Assembly (NCBI RefSeq): GCF_900104895.1
Contig: NZ_LT629742.1
Coordinates: 186,001-250,000 of the forward strand
Source of the DNA: Microterricola viridarii
GTDB lineage: Bacteria > Actinomycetota > Actinomycetes > Actinomycetales > Microbacteriaceae
Direction of reading: 5' to 3'
Length of the DNA: 64,000 nucleotides
Shown: positions 50,950 through 60,742 of the stretch, in pieces
How the letters are laid out: every line of letters begins with the position of its first letter
Position numbering within the stretch: position 1 is the stretch's first letter
Made by a program: the position numbers and the translations under genes
The notes under the pieces: model-generated
Database searches by the model: none
The model's input: the letters and a program-made list of their open reading frames with translations, nothing else
Told to the model about the DNA's origin: nothing

Positions 50950-52212
50950 ATGTCAGAGCCGATCTCCCCGCCCGCCATCGCCACCGCGCCGACCCAGCGG
51001 CACGGCCTGCTGGCCTGGCGCAACGCCGTCTTCGCCGTGTTCTTCCTGAGCGGCCTGAGCGTCGCCAGCTGGGTCTCGCGCATCCCCGCGGTCCGCGACG
51101 ACCTGCAGATCTCGCTGGAGACCGTCGGCCTGGTGATCCTCGGCATGTCGATCGGCTCGATCATCGGGCTCACCCTGTCGGCCGCCATCCTGGCCCGCTT
51201 CGGCGCGCGCCTCGGCATGATCCTCGCCCTCTGCATCGTCGCCACCGGGCTTGTGACGGTGGGCCTCGGCAGCAGCGTGTTCACCCTGCTGCCCGTCATC
51301 GTGGTCGGCATGGCGCTGTTCGGCTTCGGCAACGGCGCCGTCGACGTGATGATGAACGTCGAGGGCGCGGCGGCCGAGCGGGAGATCGGCAAGACGCTGA
51401 TGCCGCTGATGCACGCCTTCTTCAGCTTCGGCACCATGGCCGGCGCCGCGCTCGGCGCGGCCGCCTCCGCCCTGCACGTGCCCGTCGGCGCCCATCTGGC
51501 GATCATGGCGGCACTGATCGTCGCCGCCATCTTCGTCGCGGTCCGATATATTCCGATCCGCGAATCCGTCGGCGACGACCCGCACACCGCGGCGCCCCGC
51601 CTGCCCTGGGCCGCCCGGCTGCGCGAGAACCTGGCTGTCTTCGCGGACGCCCGCCTCCTGCTGATCGGCGTCATCGTGCTCGGTACCTCGTTCGCCGAGG
51701 GCTCGGCGAACGACTGGATCGCCCTCGCCGTCGTCGACGGCCACGGCTTCGACAACACGACGGGCGCCATCATCTTCGGCGTGTTCGTGACGGCGATGAC
51801 GGTCGGCCGCGTCGCCGGCGGCCCGATCCTCGACCGCTTCAGCCGCGTCCCGGTGCTGCGCGCCTGCGCCGCACTCGGCATCGTCGGCCTCGGCCTGTTC
51901 CTCTTCGGCGGCGGCGGCATGCCCGTCATCATCATCGGCACGATCCTCTGGGGCCTCGGCAGCGCCCTCGGCTTCCCCGTCGGGATGTCGGCCGCGGCCG
52001 ACGACGCGAAGCACGCGGCCGCCCGGGTCAGCGCCGTCGCCATCATCGGCTACGGCGCCTTCCTGGCCGGCCCGCCGCTGCTCGGCTTCCTCGGCCAGCA
52101 CTTCGGCATCCTGAACGCCCTCATCGTCGTGCTCGTGCTGCTGCTCCTGGCCGGGCTCTGCGCACCGGCCGCCCGCGAGGCCTCACGCCGGGCGCCTGCC
52201 CCCACCGCCTAG
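50950..52212 (+). CDS. MFS transporter (fucose permease/YbjJ-like)
   Basis: 420 residues with twelve hydrophobic helices. GLSVASWVSRIPAVRDDLQIS, IGLTLSAAILARFGARLGMI, GNGAVDVMMNVEGAAAERE and LMHAFFSFGTMAGAALGA are typical of the YbjJ branch of MFS. It is divergent from a LacI-type gene and so probably carries a sugar or related compound. GGAACG precedes the ATG at 50950; an upstream ATG at 50920 is possible. Confidence 0.88.
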   Translation: MSEPISPPAIATAPTQRHGLLAWRNAVFAVFFLSGLSVASWVSRIPAVRDDLQISLETVGLVILGMSIGSIIGLTLSAAILARFGARLGMILALCIVATGLVTVGLGSSVFTLLPVIVVGMALFGFGNGAVDVMMNVEGAAAEREIGKTLMPLMHAFFSFGTMAGAALGAAASALHVPVGAHLAIMAALIVAAIFVAVRYIPIRESVGDDPHTAAPRLPWAARLRENLAVFADARLLLIGVIVLGTSFAEGSANDWIALAVVDGHGFDNTTGAIIFGVFVTAMTVGRVAGGPILDRFSRVPVLRACAALGIVGLGLFLFGGGGMPVIIIGTILWGLGSALGFPVGMSAAADDAKHAAARVSAVAIIGYGAFLAGPPLLGFLGQHFGILNALIVVLVLLLLAGLCAPAAREASRRAPAPTA

Positions 52213-52299
52213 CGGCGAGGGGCGGCGAGCCGCCGCCCCTCCCCTGCCCCTGTTCCCGCGCCGCTCCCGCGCGACTCCCACCCGCGGATTCGGGCCGGC

Positions 52300-52366
52300 T
52301 TGACGTGAACCGCCGCGCTGACATACTCTTCCCTGCGGAAATGGAATCGATTCCGGGATCGATTCC
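52300..52366 (+). promoter_or_regulatory. Promoter with tandem LacI-type operators for the sulfatase operon
   Basis: TTGACG (52300-52305) and CATACT (52322-52327) form a plausible promoter. Just downstream lie GGAATCGATTCC (52343-52354, perfect palindrome) and GGGATCGATTCC (52355-52366), directly adjacent. Two dimers bound here would block transcription. The LacI gene at the operon's end is the likely owner. Confidence 0.7.
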
Positions 52367-52431
52367 AAATGACCCGGCTTGCACACACCACCCCCACATT
52401 TTGAGCTGGTCCACTGTCAATGAGGAGAGAA

Positions 52432-53784
52432 ATGGACACGACAATTTCGGCACAGAGCGCGCCGACGCAGCAGCAGCAGCGGCGATCGGCGACGCGCGCC
52501 GTCGCGGCCAGCACCGTCGGCTCCGTGCTGGAGTACTACGACTTCTTCGTCTTCGGCTCGCTCTCGGCCCTGGTGTTCGGCCAGGTCTTCTTCGCGGCCG
52601 ATGACCCCGCCGTGGCGACGCTGCTCTCCTTGGCCACCTTCACCGTCGGCTTCATCGCCCGCCCGCTCGGCGGCATCATCCTCGGCCACTTCGGCGACCG
52701 CGTCGGCCGCAAGCGCGTGCTGCTGTTCACCTTCATGCTCACCGGCATCGTCACGGTGCTGATCGGCTTCCTGCCCACCTACGCCCAGGTCGGCGCCATC
52801 GCGCCGATCCTGCTCGTTCTGCTGCGCATCCTGCAGGGCATCGGCATCGGCGGCGAGTGGGGCGGGGCGGCCCTGCTGGCCGTCGAGCACGCCCCGGCCA
52901 ACCGCCGCGGCCTCTTCGGCAGCATCGTGCAGGCCGGCGCCCCGATCGGCGTGATCCTCTCCTCCGGTGTCGTCGCGATCCTCACGGCGACCATGGGCAT
53001 CGAGGGCCTTGTCGCGGGCGGCTGGCGCATCCCGTTCCTCGCCAGCGCCGCACTGCTCCTCGTCGGTCTCTTCCTCCGCTTCCGCGTCGAGGAGACGCCG
53101 GAGTTCGCCGCCGTCAAGGAGGAGAAGAACGAGGCGAAGATGCCCGTGCTCGAGGCGCTGCGCAGCTACCCGAAGGAGATCCTGGCCGCGATCTTCATCC
53201 ACACCAGCGACACCACCCTGGGCCTGGTGCAGGGCGTCTTCGTGCTCGGCTACGCCTCCGGCGTGCTCGGCATGGACCCGACCATCGTGCTCCTGGCCAA
53301 CATCTTCTCCTCGGTCGTGAACCTCATCATCACGCCGATCGCCGGGCACTTCGGCGACAGCTACGGGCAGAAGCGCGTGCTGAGCGTCGGCCTGGTGGCC
53401 CTCGCCCTCTGGGCGTTCCCGATGTTCTGGCTGATCGGCACCGGCACCGTTGTCGGACTGTTCACCGCGACCGGCGTCAGCGGCTTGCTCGTCGGCACGC
53501 TCTTCAGCCAGCAGGCGACGCTCTTCGCCGACATGTTCGACCCGCGCGTGCGCTACTCCGGCATGTCGATGGGCTTCCAGCTCGGCACCGTGCTCGGCGG
53601 GGGCTTCGGACCGCTCATCGCCCAGTCGCTCACCTCGGCCACCGGCGGCGCGACGTGGAGCGTCTCGACGTACATCCTGTTCATCGCGATCGTCGCCCTG
53701 TTCTTCACGATCACGGTCAAGCCGCGATTCGGGGCCCACGCGCACGCCAACGTCGGCCGTCGCGCGGCCGTGCCCACCCGCTAG
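52432..53784 (+). CDS. MHS-family metabolite:proton symporter
   Basis: 450 residues. STVGSVLEYYDFFVFGSLSALVFGQVFF is the metabolite:H+ symporter opening. LGGIILGHFGDRVGRKRVL and GIGIGGEWGGAALLAVEHAP are further signatures, and twelve helices are present. Relatives import shikimate, proline/betaine or dicarboxylates. GAGGAGAG lies before the ATG at 52432. As first gene of an operon with a sulfatase and a nucleoside hydrolase it may import their substrate. Confidence 0.9.
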   Translation: MDTTISAQSAPTQQQQRRSATRAVAASTVGSVLEYYDFFVFGSLSALVFGQVFFAADDPAVATLLSLATFTVGFIARPLGGIILGHFGDRVGRKRVLLFTFMLTGIVTVLIGFLPTYAQVGAIAPILLVLLRILQGIGIGGEWGGAALLAVEHAPANRRGLFGSIVQAGAPIGVILSSGVVAILTATMGIEGLVAGGWRIPFLASAALLLVGLFLRFRVEETPEFAAVKEEKNEAKMPVLEALRSYPKEILAAIFIHTSDTTLGLVQGVFVLGYASGVLGMDPTIVLLANIFSSVVNLIITPIAGHFGDSYGQKRVLSVGLVALALWAFPMFWLIGTGTVVGLFTATGVSGLLVGTLFSQQATLFADMFDPRVRYSGMSMGFQLGTVLGGGFGPLIAQSLTSATGGATWSVSTYILFIAIVALFFTITVKPRFGAHAHANVGRRAAVPTR

Positions 53785-53837
53785 CCGCCCCGCGCGTCAG
53801 CCCACTCGTGACACCGCCCAGGAAAGGCTCTTCACCC

Positions 53838-56060
53838 ATGTCGACTTCTCCCGCAGGATTTGCCGGAATCATTGGCGAGACGGTCGCAGACTCGACGCCT
53901 TCCTGGGCGGAACCGAGCAGCGCCCGCGCCAAGCGGCCCAACGTGGTCGTGGTGATCCTCGACGACACGGGCTGGGCGGACTTCGGCTGCTTCGGCTCGG
54001 AGATCAGCACGCCCACGATCGACGCCCTCGCGGCATCCGGGGTGCGCTTCAGCAACTTCAACGTCACGCCGCTCTGCTCGCCGACCCGGGCCTCGCTGCT
54101 CAGCGGGCGCAACCACCACGCGATCGGCATGCGGTTCTTGGCCGACACCGACACCGGGTTCCCGAACTCCCGCGGGGCGATCCGGCCGGATGTCGCACTG
54201 CTGCCGCAGATCCTGCGCGAGGAGGGCTACGGCACCTACCTCGTCGGCAAGTGGCACCTCGCCCCGCTGCACGAGCTGACCCCGGCCGGCCCGTACCAGA
54301 ACTGGCCGCTCGCCCGCGGCTTCGACCGCTACTACGGCTTCCTCGACGGCTGCACCGACCAGTACGAGCCGGAGCTCTACGAGGACAACCACCCGACGGC
54401 CGTGCCCGACCGGCCGAACTACCACCTGAGCGAGGACCTCGCCGACAAGGCGGCCAGCTACGTGCGCAACCACGTCGCCTACCGACCGCACGACCCGTTC
54501 TACCTCCAGCTCGCGCTCGGCGCCACGCACGCCCCGTTCCAGGCGCCGCGGGAGTTCATCGACCGCTACGTCGACACCTTCACCACGGGCTGGGACGTCA
54601 CCCGGCGCGAGCGGCTGGAGCGCCAGATCGAGCTCGGCCTCTCCCCCGAGGGCACGACGCTGACCGATCGCGTCGACGGCGTCGCGGCCTGGGACGAGCT
54701 CGACGACGAGCAGCGCACCGTCTTCGCGCAGCTCCAGGCGGCCTTCGCCGGATTCCTCGAGCACGCCGACGCACAGCTGGGCCGATTCCTCGACGAGCTG
54801 AGCGCCCTCGGCGAGCGCGACAACACGATCGTGCTCGTGCTCTCCGACAACGGGGCCAGCCCAGAGGGCGGCGCAGGCGGTGACGTCGACACCAACGCGC
54901 CATACAGCGGCGTGCGCCGCAGCGCGGCCGAGCTGCTGCCCCTGCTCGACGAGCTGGGCTCCAGCACCGGCGGCGCGCACTACCCGACCGGCTGGGCGAT
55001 GGCCGGCAACACCCCGTTCCGGCGCTACAAGCAGTTCGTCGACCTCGGCGGCGTGCGCTCCCCGCTCGTCGTCTCCTGGCCGGCCGGCAACGTCGAGGCC
55101 GGATCGGTGCGTCCGCAGTTCGTGCATGCCATCGACATCGCCCCGACGCTGCTCGAACTGCTCGGCGTGCAGCCGCCCGCCCCCATGGACGGCTCCAGCG
55201 TCGCGGCGGCACTCACGAGCGACAGCCCCGAGATCGGGCGCAGCACCCAGCACTGGGAGATGCTCGGCCACCGGGCGATCTGGCACGACGGCTGGCGCGC
55301 GGTGACCAGGCACGTCTGCGGTGAGCCGTACGAGAACGACGAGTGGCGCCTCTACGACGCCCGCAACGACTTCGCCGAGTCCATCGACATCGCCGCGAGC
55401 GAGCCCGAGCGGCTGAGCGAGCTGCAGGAGCTGTGGTGGAAGGCCGCGCACGCGCACGACATGTTCCCGCTCGACGACCGGCCACTGCACGAGCTCATCG
55501 GCATCCGCGGCCCCGTCGGCCTCTACGCCGAGCGCCAGTTCGTGCTGCGCCCCGGCCAGGGCCACGTGCCGCTCTCCAGCGCCGTCACCGGCTCGAACCG
55601 CTCCATCGACGTCACCGCGCACTTCCTCGCCGACGCGAGCGCCGAGGGCGGGGTGTTGCTCTCCAGCGGCAACGTGCAGGGCGGCTTCCTGCTGCGCTGC
55701 GAGGCCGGCCGCCTCGTCTTCGAGCACTCCATGCTCGGCGAGCACGTCAGCGTCAGCTCCCCCGAGCCGCTCGGCGCCGAGGTGCGGACGGCCGGGTTCC
55801 GGCTCACCGCGCACGAGGACCGCACGGGCGACGTCGAGCTCGTCGTGGGCGAGCAGGTGGTGGCATCCGTGCACCTCGGCAACACCTCGGCCCACCTCTC
55901 CTTCTGGGGCATGGATGTCGGCGAGGCGCCCGTGAGCACGTTCAGCAGCGCCCCGCTGCACCCGGTGAGCGCCGGGCTGCTCGAGCGCATCGTCGTCGAC
56001 GTGCACCCGGCCGCCGACGACGCGCTGGAGCTGGCCGAGTCGATTCTGGCCAGCGAATGA
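53838..56060 (+). CDS. Type I sulfatase (arylsulfatase) with C-terminal beta domain
   Basis: 740 residues. NVVVVILDDTGWADFGCFG supplies the metal aspartates. CSPTRASLLSGR begins at Cys80, the residue converted to formylglycine by a maturase not encoded here. GKWHLAPLHE and LVLSDNGASPEGG complete the site. About 150 C-terminal residues form a separate beta-rich (lectin-like) domain. No signal peptide is evident, so the substrate is probably hydrolysed inside the cell after import. The stop overlaps the nucleoside hydrolase ATG. Confidence 0.92.
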   Translation: MSTSPAGFAGIIGETVADSTPSWAEPSSARAKRPNVVVVILDDTGWADFGCFGSEISTPTIDALAASGVRFSNFNVTPLCSPTRASLLSGRNHHAIGMRFLADTDTGFPNSRGAIRPDVALLPQILREEGYGTYLVGKWHLAPLHELTPAGPYQNWPLARGFDRYYGFLDGCTDQYEPELYEDNHPTAVPDRPNYHLSEDLADKAASYVRNHVAYRPHDPFYLQLALGATHAPFQAPREFIDRYVDTFTTGWDVTRRERLERQIELGLSPEGTTLTDRVDGVAAWDELDDEQRTVFAQLQAAFAGFLEHADAQLGRFLDELSALGERDNTIVLVLSDNGASPEGGAGGDVDTNAPYSGVRRSAAELLPLLDELGSSTGGAHYPTGWAMAGNTPFRRYKQFVDLGGVRSPLVVSWPAGNVEAGSVRPQFVHAIDIAPTLLELLGVQPPAPMDGSSVAAALTSDSPEIGRSTQHWEMLGHRAIWHDGWRAVTRHVCGEPYENDEWRLYDARNDFAESIDIAASEPERLSELQELWWKAAHAHDMFPLDDRPLHELIGIRGPVGLYAERQFVLRPGQGHVPLSSAVTGSNRSIDVTAHFLADASAEGGVLLSSGNVQGGFLLRCEAGRLVFEHSMLGEHVSVSSPEPLGAEVRTAGFRLTAHEDRTGDVELVVGEQVVASVHLGNTSAHLSFWGMDVGEAPVSTFSSAPLHPVSAGLLERIVVDVHPAADDALELAESILASE

Positions 56061-57034
56061 GCGCGGCAGCACGCCCGGTCATCCTCGACGTCGACACCGG
56101 GATCGACGACGCGCTCGCCCTCATGCTGGCGGGCCTCAGCCCCGCGCTCGACGTGCGGGCCATCACCTGCGTCGGCGGCAACGTCCACCTCGAGCAGGTC
56201 GTGCAGAACACGCTGCAGGTGCTGGAGCTCATCGGGCGCCGCGACATCCCCGTCGCCGCCGGGGCGCGCCAGCCCCTGCTCGAGTCGCCGATCGACGCCA
56301 GCTACATCCACGGCAGCAACGGCGTCGCCGACGCCGTGCTGCCGGCCGCGAGCCGCCAGCCGGAGGGCGTCCACGCCGTCGAGCTGCTGCGCCGCACGCT
56401 GCAGGATGCCGACGCCCCCGTCACGATCATCGCGCTGGCGCCGCTGACCAACATCGCACTGTTCGTCACCATGTACCCGGAGCTGCTGCCCCGCATCGAG
56501 CGCATCGTGTTCATGGGCGGCGCCGTCGGTGCCGGGAACGCCACCGCCAGCGCCGAATTCAACGTCTGGCACGACCCGGAGGCCGCCGCCATCGTGCTGC
56601 GCAGCGGTGTCGCCACCACCATGTACGGCCTGGAGGCGTTCTACGCCGTCACCTGCTCGGCCGAGCAGATCGCCGCGCTCAGCGCTGCCGCACCCGGCTC
56701 GGTCGCCTCGACGGTCGGCACCCTGCTGGCCCACCTGGCGGTCGTGACCGAGAACGAGGAGCGGATCGCCGGAGTCGGCGCCGCGGCCATCGGCGATGCC
56801 GGAACCGTCTGCGCCGTGATCGACCCGGACGGCCTCACCCTGCGCCGCGCGCAGGTCGAGGTCGCGCTGGCGCCGGGGATCACCCGCGGCCAGACCGTCG
56901 TGGACCTGCGCACCGGCCTCGGCGCCGGCGGCTCGGAGACGCACGAGGCCGCAGGCAACGTCGATGTCGTGCTCGCGGTGCGGGGCGAATCGTTCTCCCG
57001 CCTCTTCCTCGAGACGATGACCGGGCCGTTCTGA
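56057..57034 (+). CDS. Nucleoside hydrolase (IUNH family)
   Basis: 325 residues. The calcium-site motif DVDTGIDDALAL is at about 10-21, then GGNVHLEQVVQNTLQVLEL, IIALAPLTNIALF and IVFMGGAVGAGNATASAEFNVWHDPEAA. It cleaves N-glycosidic bonds of ribonucleosides or a related glycoside. The ATG overlaps the sulfatase stop (ATGA), so the two proteins are made together; a sulfated nucleoside or ribosyl compound would make sense of this but is inference. Confidence 0.92.
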   Translation: MSAAARPVILDVDTGIDDALALMLAGLSPALDVRAITCVGGNVHLEQVVQNTLQVLELIGRRDIPVAAGARQPLLESPIDASYIHGSNGVADAVLPAASRQPEGVHAVELLRRTLQDADAPVTIIALAPLTNIALFVTMYPELLPRIERIVFMGGAVGAGNATASAEFNVWHDPEAAAIVLRSGVATTMYGLEAFYAVTCSAEQIAALSAAAPGSVASTVGTLLAHLAVVTENEERIAGVGAAAIGDAGTVCAVIDPDGLTLRRAQVEVALAPGITRGQTVVDLRTGLGAGGSETHEAAGNVDVVLAVRGESFSRLFLETMTGPF

Positions 57035-57080
57035 CGGCCCCGGCCCCGCCGCGGGCGCGGGCGACACTAAGATCGCAAGG

Positions 57081-58157
57081 ATGACAGGCAGAGACGCAAC
57101 AGCGGGCGCGGCGACGATTCTCGACGTCGCCCGCCTGGCCGGCGTCTCGCGCACGACCGTCTCCCGCGTGCTCAACGAGCCGGAGCGCGTCACCGCGGCA
57201 ACGCTCGACAAGGTGAACGACGCCGCCGCACGGCTCAACTACCACCCGAGCGCCGCGGCACGCACGCTGCGCATCGGGCGCACCGGCACCATCGCGCTCA
57301 TCGTCGGCGACATCGCCCAGCCGTTCCACGGCGCCCTCGCCCAGGTGATCGCCGCCGCGGCCGAGGCCCGCGGAATGACCGTCGCCCTGCACGACCTCGC
57401 CCACAGCCAGGGCCGCCTGGTGCGGGTGCTCGAGAAGCTGCCCAGCCAGGGCATCGACGCGGCGATCATCGCCACCGCCGACCCGATCGACTCCCCCGAG
57501 GCGCAGTCCGCCATAGCCGCGCTCGTGCGCCAGGGGATCCCCGTCCTCACCACGATGGGCACGTCGGGCGTGGAGGGCGCGCACGTCGCCGACAGCGGCC
57601 ACCTGGATTCCGCAGCACGGGCCACCGACGAGCTCATCGACTCCGGGGCCCGATCGGTCGCCCTCCTCGTCGGGCGTGCCGACGGCACGCACGCCGACAA
57701 GCTCCGCCTGGGCTACGAGCGGGCCCTCCGCCGCGTTGGTGCCCCCGCGATCGAGATCGACGGCGGGTACGACTTCGAGCTGTCCCGGCAGGCCGTGACC
57801 GCCCTGCTCCGGGAGCGCCCGGCCGTCGACGCCCTCGTGGTCGGCACGCTGCCCATGGCCCTCGGCGCCCTGCGCGCCGCGGAAGACCTCGGCATCCCCG
57901 TGCCGGGAGCGCTCGCCCTGATCTCCTGCGAGGAGGTGCCGCTGGCCGCCCAGGTGCGCCCGGCCGTCAGCACCGTCTGCATCGATGTCGGCGCCAACGG
58001 AGCCCAGATCATGCGGGTCCTGGACGCCGCGCTGAGCGGCGACGCCCCCACCGGCGACCCCTCCACGCCGGTCGCCGTTTACCGCGAGACCTTCGTCGGG
58101 CCCGCCCATCCGAGGCACAGCGCCGCGGCATCCGAGAGCACAGGTCGAAGCGTCTAA
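57081..58157 (+). CDS. LacI-family regulator of the sulfatase operon
   Basis: 358 residues. Its DNA-binding part reads TILDVARLAGVSRTTVSRVLNEPERVTAATLDKVNDAAARLNYHPSAAARTLR. The effector domain follows. It is last in the MHS-sulfatase-nucleoside hydrolase set, 46 bases after the hydrolase gene. TAAGAT lies seven bases before the ATG, so it can also be transcribed on its own. It is the best candidate to bind the tandem GGAATCGATTCC sites at 52343-52366. Confidence 0.9.
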   Translation: MTGRDATAGAATILDVARLAGVSRTTVSRVLNEPERVTAATLDKVNDAAARLNYHPSAAARTLRIGRTGTIALIVGDIAQPFHGALAQVIAAAAEARGMTVALHDLAHSQGRLVRVLEKLPSQGIDAAIIATADPIDSPEAQSAIAALVRQGIPVLTTMGTSGVEGAHVADSGHLDSAARATDELIDSGARSVALLVGRADGTHADKLRLGYERALRRVGAPAIEIDGGYDFELSRQAVTALLRERPAVDALVVGTLPMALGALRAAEDLGIPVPGALALISCEEVPLAAQVRPAVSTVCIDVGANGAQIMRVLDAALSGDAPTGDPSTPVAVYRETFVGPAHPRHSAAASESTGRSV

Positions 58158-58166
58158 ACTCAGACG

Positions 58167-58862
58167 GTGCGCCTTGTCATTGCTACCTGTTCCGTCGACT
58201 ACGCCGGCCGCCTCGCCGCCCACCTGCCGCTCGCGAAGCGCCTGCTGATGGTCAAAGCCGACGGCAGCCTGCTGGTGCACTCCGACGGCGGCAGCTACAA
58301 GCCGCTGAACTGGATGAGCCCGCCGTGCACGCTCGCCGCGAGCGAGCCGGACGAGGACCAGGCCGCGGCCGGCATCACCGAGCTCTGGACGGTCACGCAC
58401 ACCAAGACCGCCGACAAGCTCGTGGTCAGCATCTACGAGGTCGAGCACGACAGCGACCACCCGCTCGGAATCGACCCCGGCCTGCAGAAGGACGGCGTCG
58501 AGGCGCACCTGCAGAAGCTGCTGGCCGAGCAGATCGAGCTGCTCGGCGACGGCCACACCCTGGTGCGCCGCGAGTACATGACGGCGATCGGCCCGGTCGA
58601 CATCCTGGCCAGGGATGCCGCGGGCGGCGCCGTCGCGGTCGAGCTCAAGCGCCGCGGCGACATCGACGGCGTCGAGCAGCTGACCCGCTACCTCGAGCTG
58701 ATGAACCGCGACCCGCACCTCGCCCCCGTGCAGGGCGTCTTCGCGGCGCAGGAGATCAAGCCGCAGGCCCGCACGCTGGCCGAGGACCGCGGCATCCGCT
58801 GCCTCGTGCTCGACTACGACGCCATGCGCGGCCTCGACGACGGGCACCACCGCCTCTTCTAA
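58167..58862 (+). CDS. nucS: Mismatch-specific endonuclease NucS (EndoMS)
   Basis: 231 residues. The N-terminal DNA-binding domain begins [21 protein letters not shown]. The RecB-like nuclease domain has GPVDILARD (Asp145) and [22 protein letters not shown] (Glu159, Lys161). NucS provides non-canonical mismatch repair in actinobacteria that lack MutS/MutL, working with the sliding clamp. The start is GTG; TAAACT ends six bases before it (leaderless). Confidence 0.96.
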   Translation: MRLVIATCSVDYAGRLAAHLPLAKRLLMVKADGSLLVHSDGGSYKPLNWMSPPCTLAASEPDEDQAAAGITELWTVTHTKTADKLVVSIYEVEHDSDHPLGIDPGLQKDGVEAHLQKLLAEQIELLGDGHTLVRREYMTAIGPVDILARDAAGGAVAVELKRRGDIDGVEQLTRYLELMNRDPHLAPVQGVFAAQEIKPQARTLAEDRGIRCLVLDYDAMRGLDDGHHRLF

Positions 58863-58911
58863 TCCGGTGTCGATAGGCCGACTCCCAGCGGCCGAACCGT
58901 AGGATGGCTCG

Positions 58912-59598
58912 GTGAGTACCCCCACCTTGACTACCGTGACGACCGCGACGAGCACCTGGTCCGCCATCCTGTTCGACCTCGACGGCACCATCACCGACTC
59001 GGCCCCCGGCATCACCGCCTCCCTGGCCCGCACCTTCGAGACCCTCGGCCGGCCGGTTCCGGATGCCGCCGAGCTGCTCGCCTACGTCGGCCCGCCCCTG
59101 CTCGACTCCTTCCGCGCGCGCGCCGGCATGGACGAGGAGCAGGCCTGGGAGGCCATGCGCACCTACCGCGCCGACTACAACGGCAGCGCCCTCGACACCG
59201 CCGTCTTCCCCGGGGTCGCCGGGCTGATCGAGCGCATCAAGGCGGCCGGCGTGCCGCTGGCCCTGGCCACCAGCAAGCCGGAGACCGTCGCGACGCGCAT
59301 CCTCGAGGCCTTCGACCTGGCCCAGTACTTCGACGTGATCTGCGGCGCCACCGAGGACGAGAGCCGCAGCGCCAAGGCCGACATCGTGGCCGAGGCCCTG
59401 CGCCGCCTGGAGGAGCAGGGGCACGACGTCTCCCGCGCCGTCATGGTCGGCGACCGCAGCTACGACACCATCGGCGCGGCCGCCAACGGCGTGCCGACGA
59501 TCCTCGTCGAGTGGGGCTACGGCTCCCCCGCCGAGGCCGCCGACGCCTACGCCACCGTGTACTCCACCGACCAGCTCGCGAAGAAGCTGCTCGGCTAA
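58912..59598 (+). CDS. HAD-family phosphatase (Gph-like)
   Basis: 228 residues. The nucleophile motif is ILFDLDGTITDSAPGI, motif II LALATSKPE, and the metal motif VMVGDRSYDTIGAAANGV. Relatives dephosphorylate phosphoglycolate or similar small substrates; specificity is not resolved. Starts at GTG with TAGGAT six bases upstream and no ribosome binding site (leaderless). Confidence 0.92.
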   Translation: MSTPTLTTVTTATSTWSAILFDLDGTITDSAPGITASLARTFETLGRPVPDAAELLAYVGPPLLDSFRARAGMDEEQAWEAMRTYRADYNGSALDTAVFPGVAGLIERIKAAGVPLALATSKPETVATRILEAFDLAQYFDVICGATEDESRSAKADIVAEALRRLEEQGHDVSRAVMVGDRSYDTIGAAANGVPTILVEWGYGSPAEAADAYATVYSTDQLAKKLLG

Positions 59599-59629
59599 AA
59601 AACCCGCCGCCACGAACAACGGAGTTCCC

Positions 59630-60742
59630 ATGACGCGCACCCAGACGACGACCGAACGCGAGATCACGGCGTCCGTTTCGCTCTGCCTGCCGAACGGCAG
59701 GCTGAACCCGGCCGCGGTCGGCTGGGTGCGGCATCCGCTGATCGACACCGATCGCATCGGCCGCGGCAGCTACGGCTGGGGCCGCAACAAGCGCTGGGAG
59801 TACTGGGCCGTCACCTCGCCGACCCACATCGTGAGCATCACCGTGTCGAGCCTCGACTACGCCAGCCTGCACCAGCTCTGGGTACGGGATCGGGCCACCG
59901 GCGAGGAGATCGACCTCGTCGCGATCAGCCCGCTGACCGGCAGCGCGACCCTGCCGGGAACGCTCGGCACCGGCCCGGCCCGGGCACGCTCCAAGGCGCT
60001 CACCATCGACATTGACGAGATGCATGCAGACGAGATGAATGCAGGCGAGATGAATGCAGGCGAGATGAATGCAGGCGAGCTGGATGCCGCCTCTGGCGCT
60101 CCGGCTGCCGACACGGGCGGCACCCGGCTGCGGGCAGCCTCGGCCCGGGTCAGCATCGACATCGTCGCCGAGCGGCCCGCCGGCCAGGAGGGCATGGGCG
60201 TCGTCGTGCCGTGGGGCGAGCGGCTGTTCCAGTACACCGTCAAGGACGTGGCCCGGCCAGCCCGCGGCAGCGTCACCATCGACGGCGTGCGGCACGAGCT
60301 GCCCGCCGGCGACTCCTGGGCGACCCTCGACCACGGCCGGGGCCGCTGGCCGTACTCGATGACGTGGAACTGGGGCGCGGCATCCGGCGTGGTCGACGGC
60401 AAGCGGATCGGCCTGCAGCTGGGCGGCAAGTGGACGGCCGGAACCGGGTCAACCGAGAACTCACTCGCCGTCGACGGCCGGCTCACCAAGTACGGCGACG
60501 AGCTGGTCTGGGAGTACTCGACGAGCGACTTCCTGGCCCCGTGGCGCATCCGCGGCGAGCACCTCGACCTCGTCTTCACCCCCGAGTTCGACCGCTCCTC
60601 GCAGACCAACATGCTCGTCGTCGGCTCCGAGACGCACCAGTGCTTCGGCAGCTACAGCGGCACGGCCACCGACGAGACCGGCGCCGTGCTGCGGGTCGAC
60701 GGCGTCTACGGCTGGGCCGAGCACGTGCACAACCGCTGGTAG
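59630..60742 (+). CDS. DUF2804 protein
   Basis: 370 residues. EREITASVSLCLPNGRLNPAAVGWVRHPL, GWGRNKRWEYWAVTSPTHIVSITVSSLDY and the C-terminal SYSGTATDETGAVLRVDGVYGWAEHVHNRW match the DUF2804 family, whose function is unknown. A five-unit pentapeptide repeat is inserted at about residues 129-153. ACGGAGTTCCC precedes the ATG. Confidence 0.85.
   Translation: MTRTQTTTEREITASVSLCLPNGRLNPAAVGWVRHPLIDTDRIGRGSYGWGRNKRWEYWAVTSPTHIVSITVSSLDYASLHQLWVRDRATGEEIDLVAISPLTGSATLPGTLGTGPARARSKALTIDIDEMHADEMNAGEMNAGEMNAGELDAASGAPAADTGGTRLRAASARVSIDIVAERPAGQEGMGVVVPWGERLFQYTVKDVARPARGSVTIDGVRHELPAGDSWATLDHGRGRWPYSMTWNWGAASGVVDGKRIGLQLGGKWTAGTGSTENSLAVDGRLTKYGDELVWEYSTSDFLAPWRIRGEHLDLVFTPEFDRSSQTNMLVVGSETHQCFGSYSGTATDETGAVLRVDGVYGWAEHVHNRW
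60014..60088 (+). repeat. In-frame 15-bp tandem repeat inside the DUF2804 gene
   Basis: Five units encode DEMHA, DEMNA, GEMNA, GEMNA and GELDA. Units two to four are nearly identical at the DNA level (GAGATGAATGCA with GGC or GAC). The array keeps the frame and is prone to slippage. Confidence 0.9.

Noticed and set aside
53717-54154. Minus-strand ORF over the sulfatase start
   Set aside because: It overlaps the MHS and sulfatase genes antisense and has no recognisable domain.
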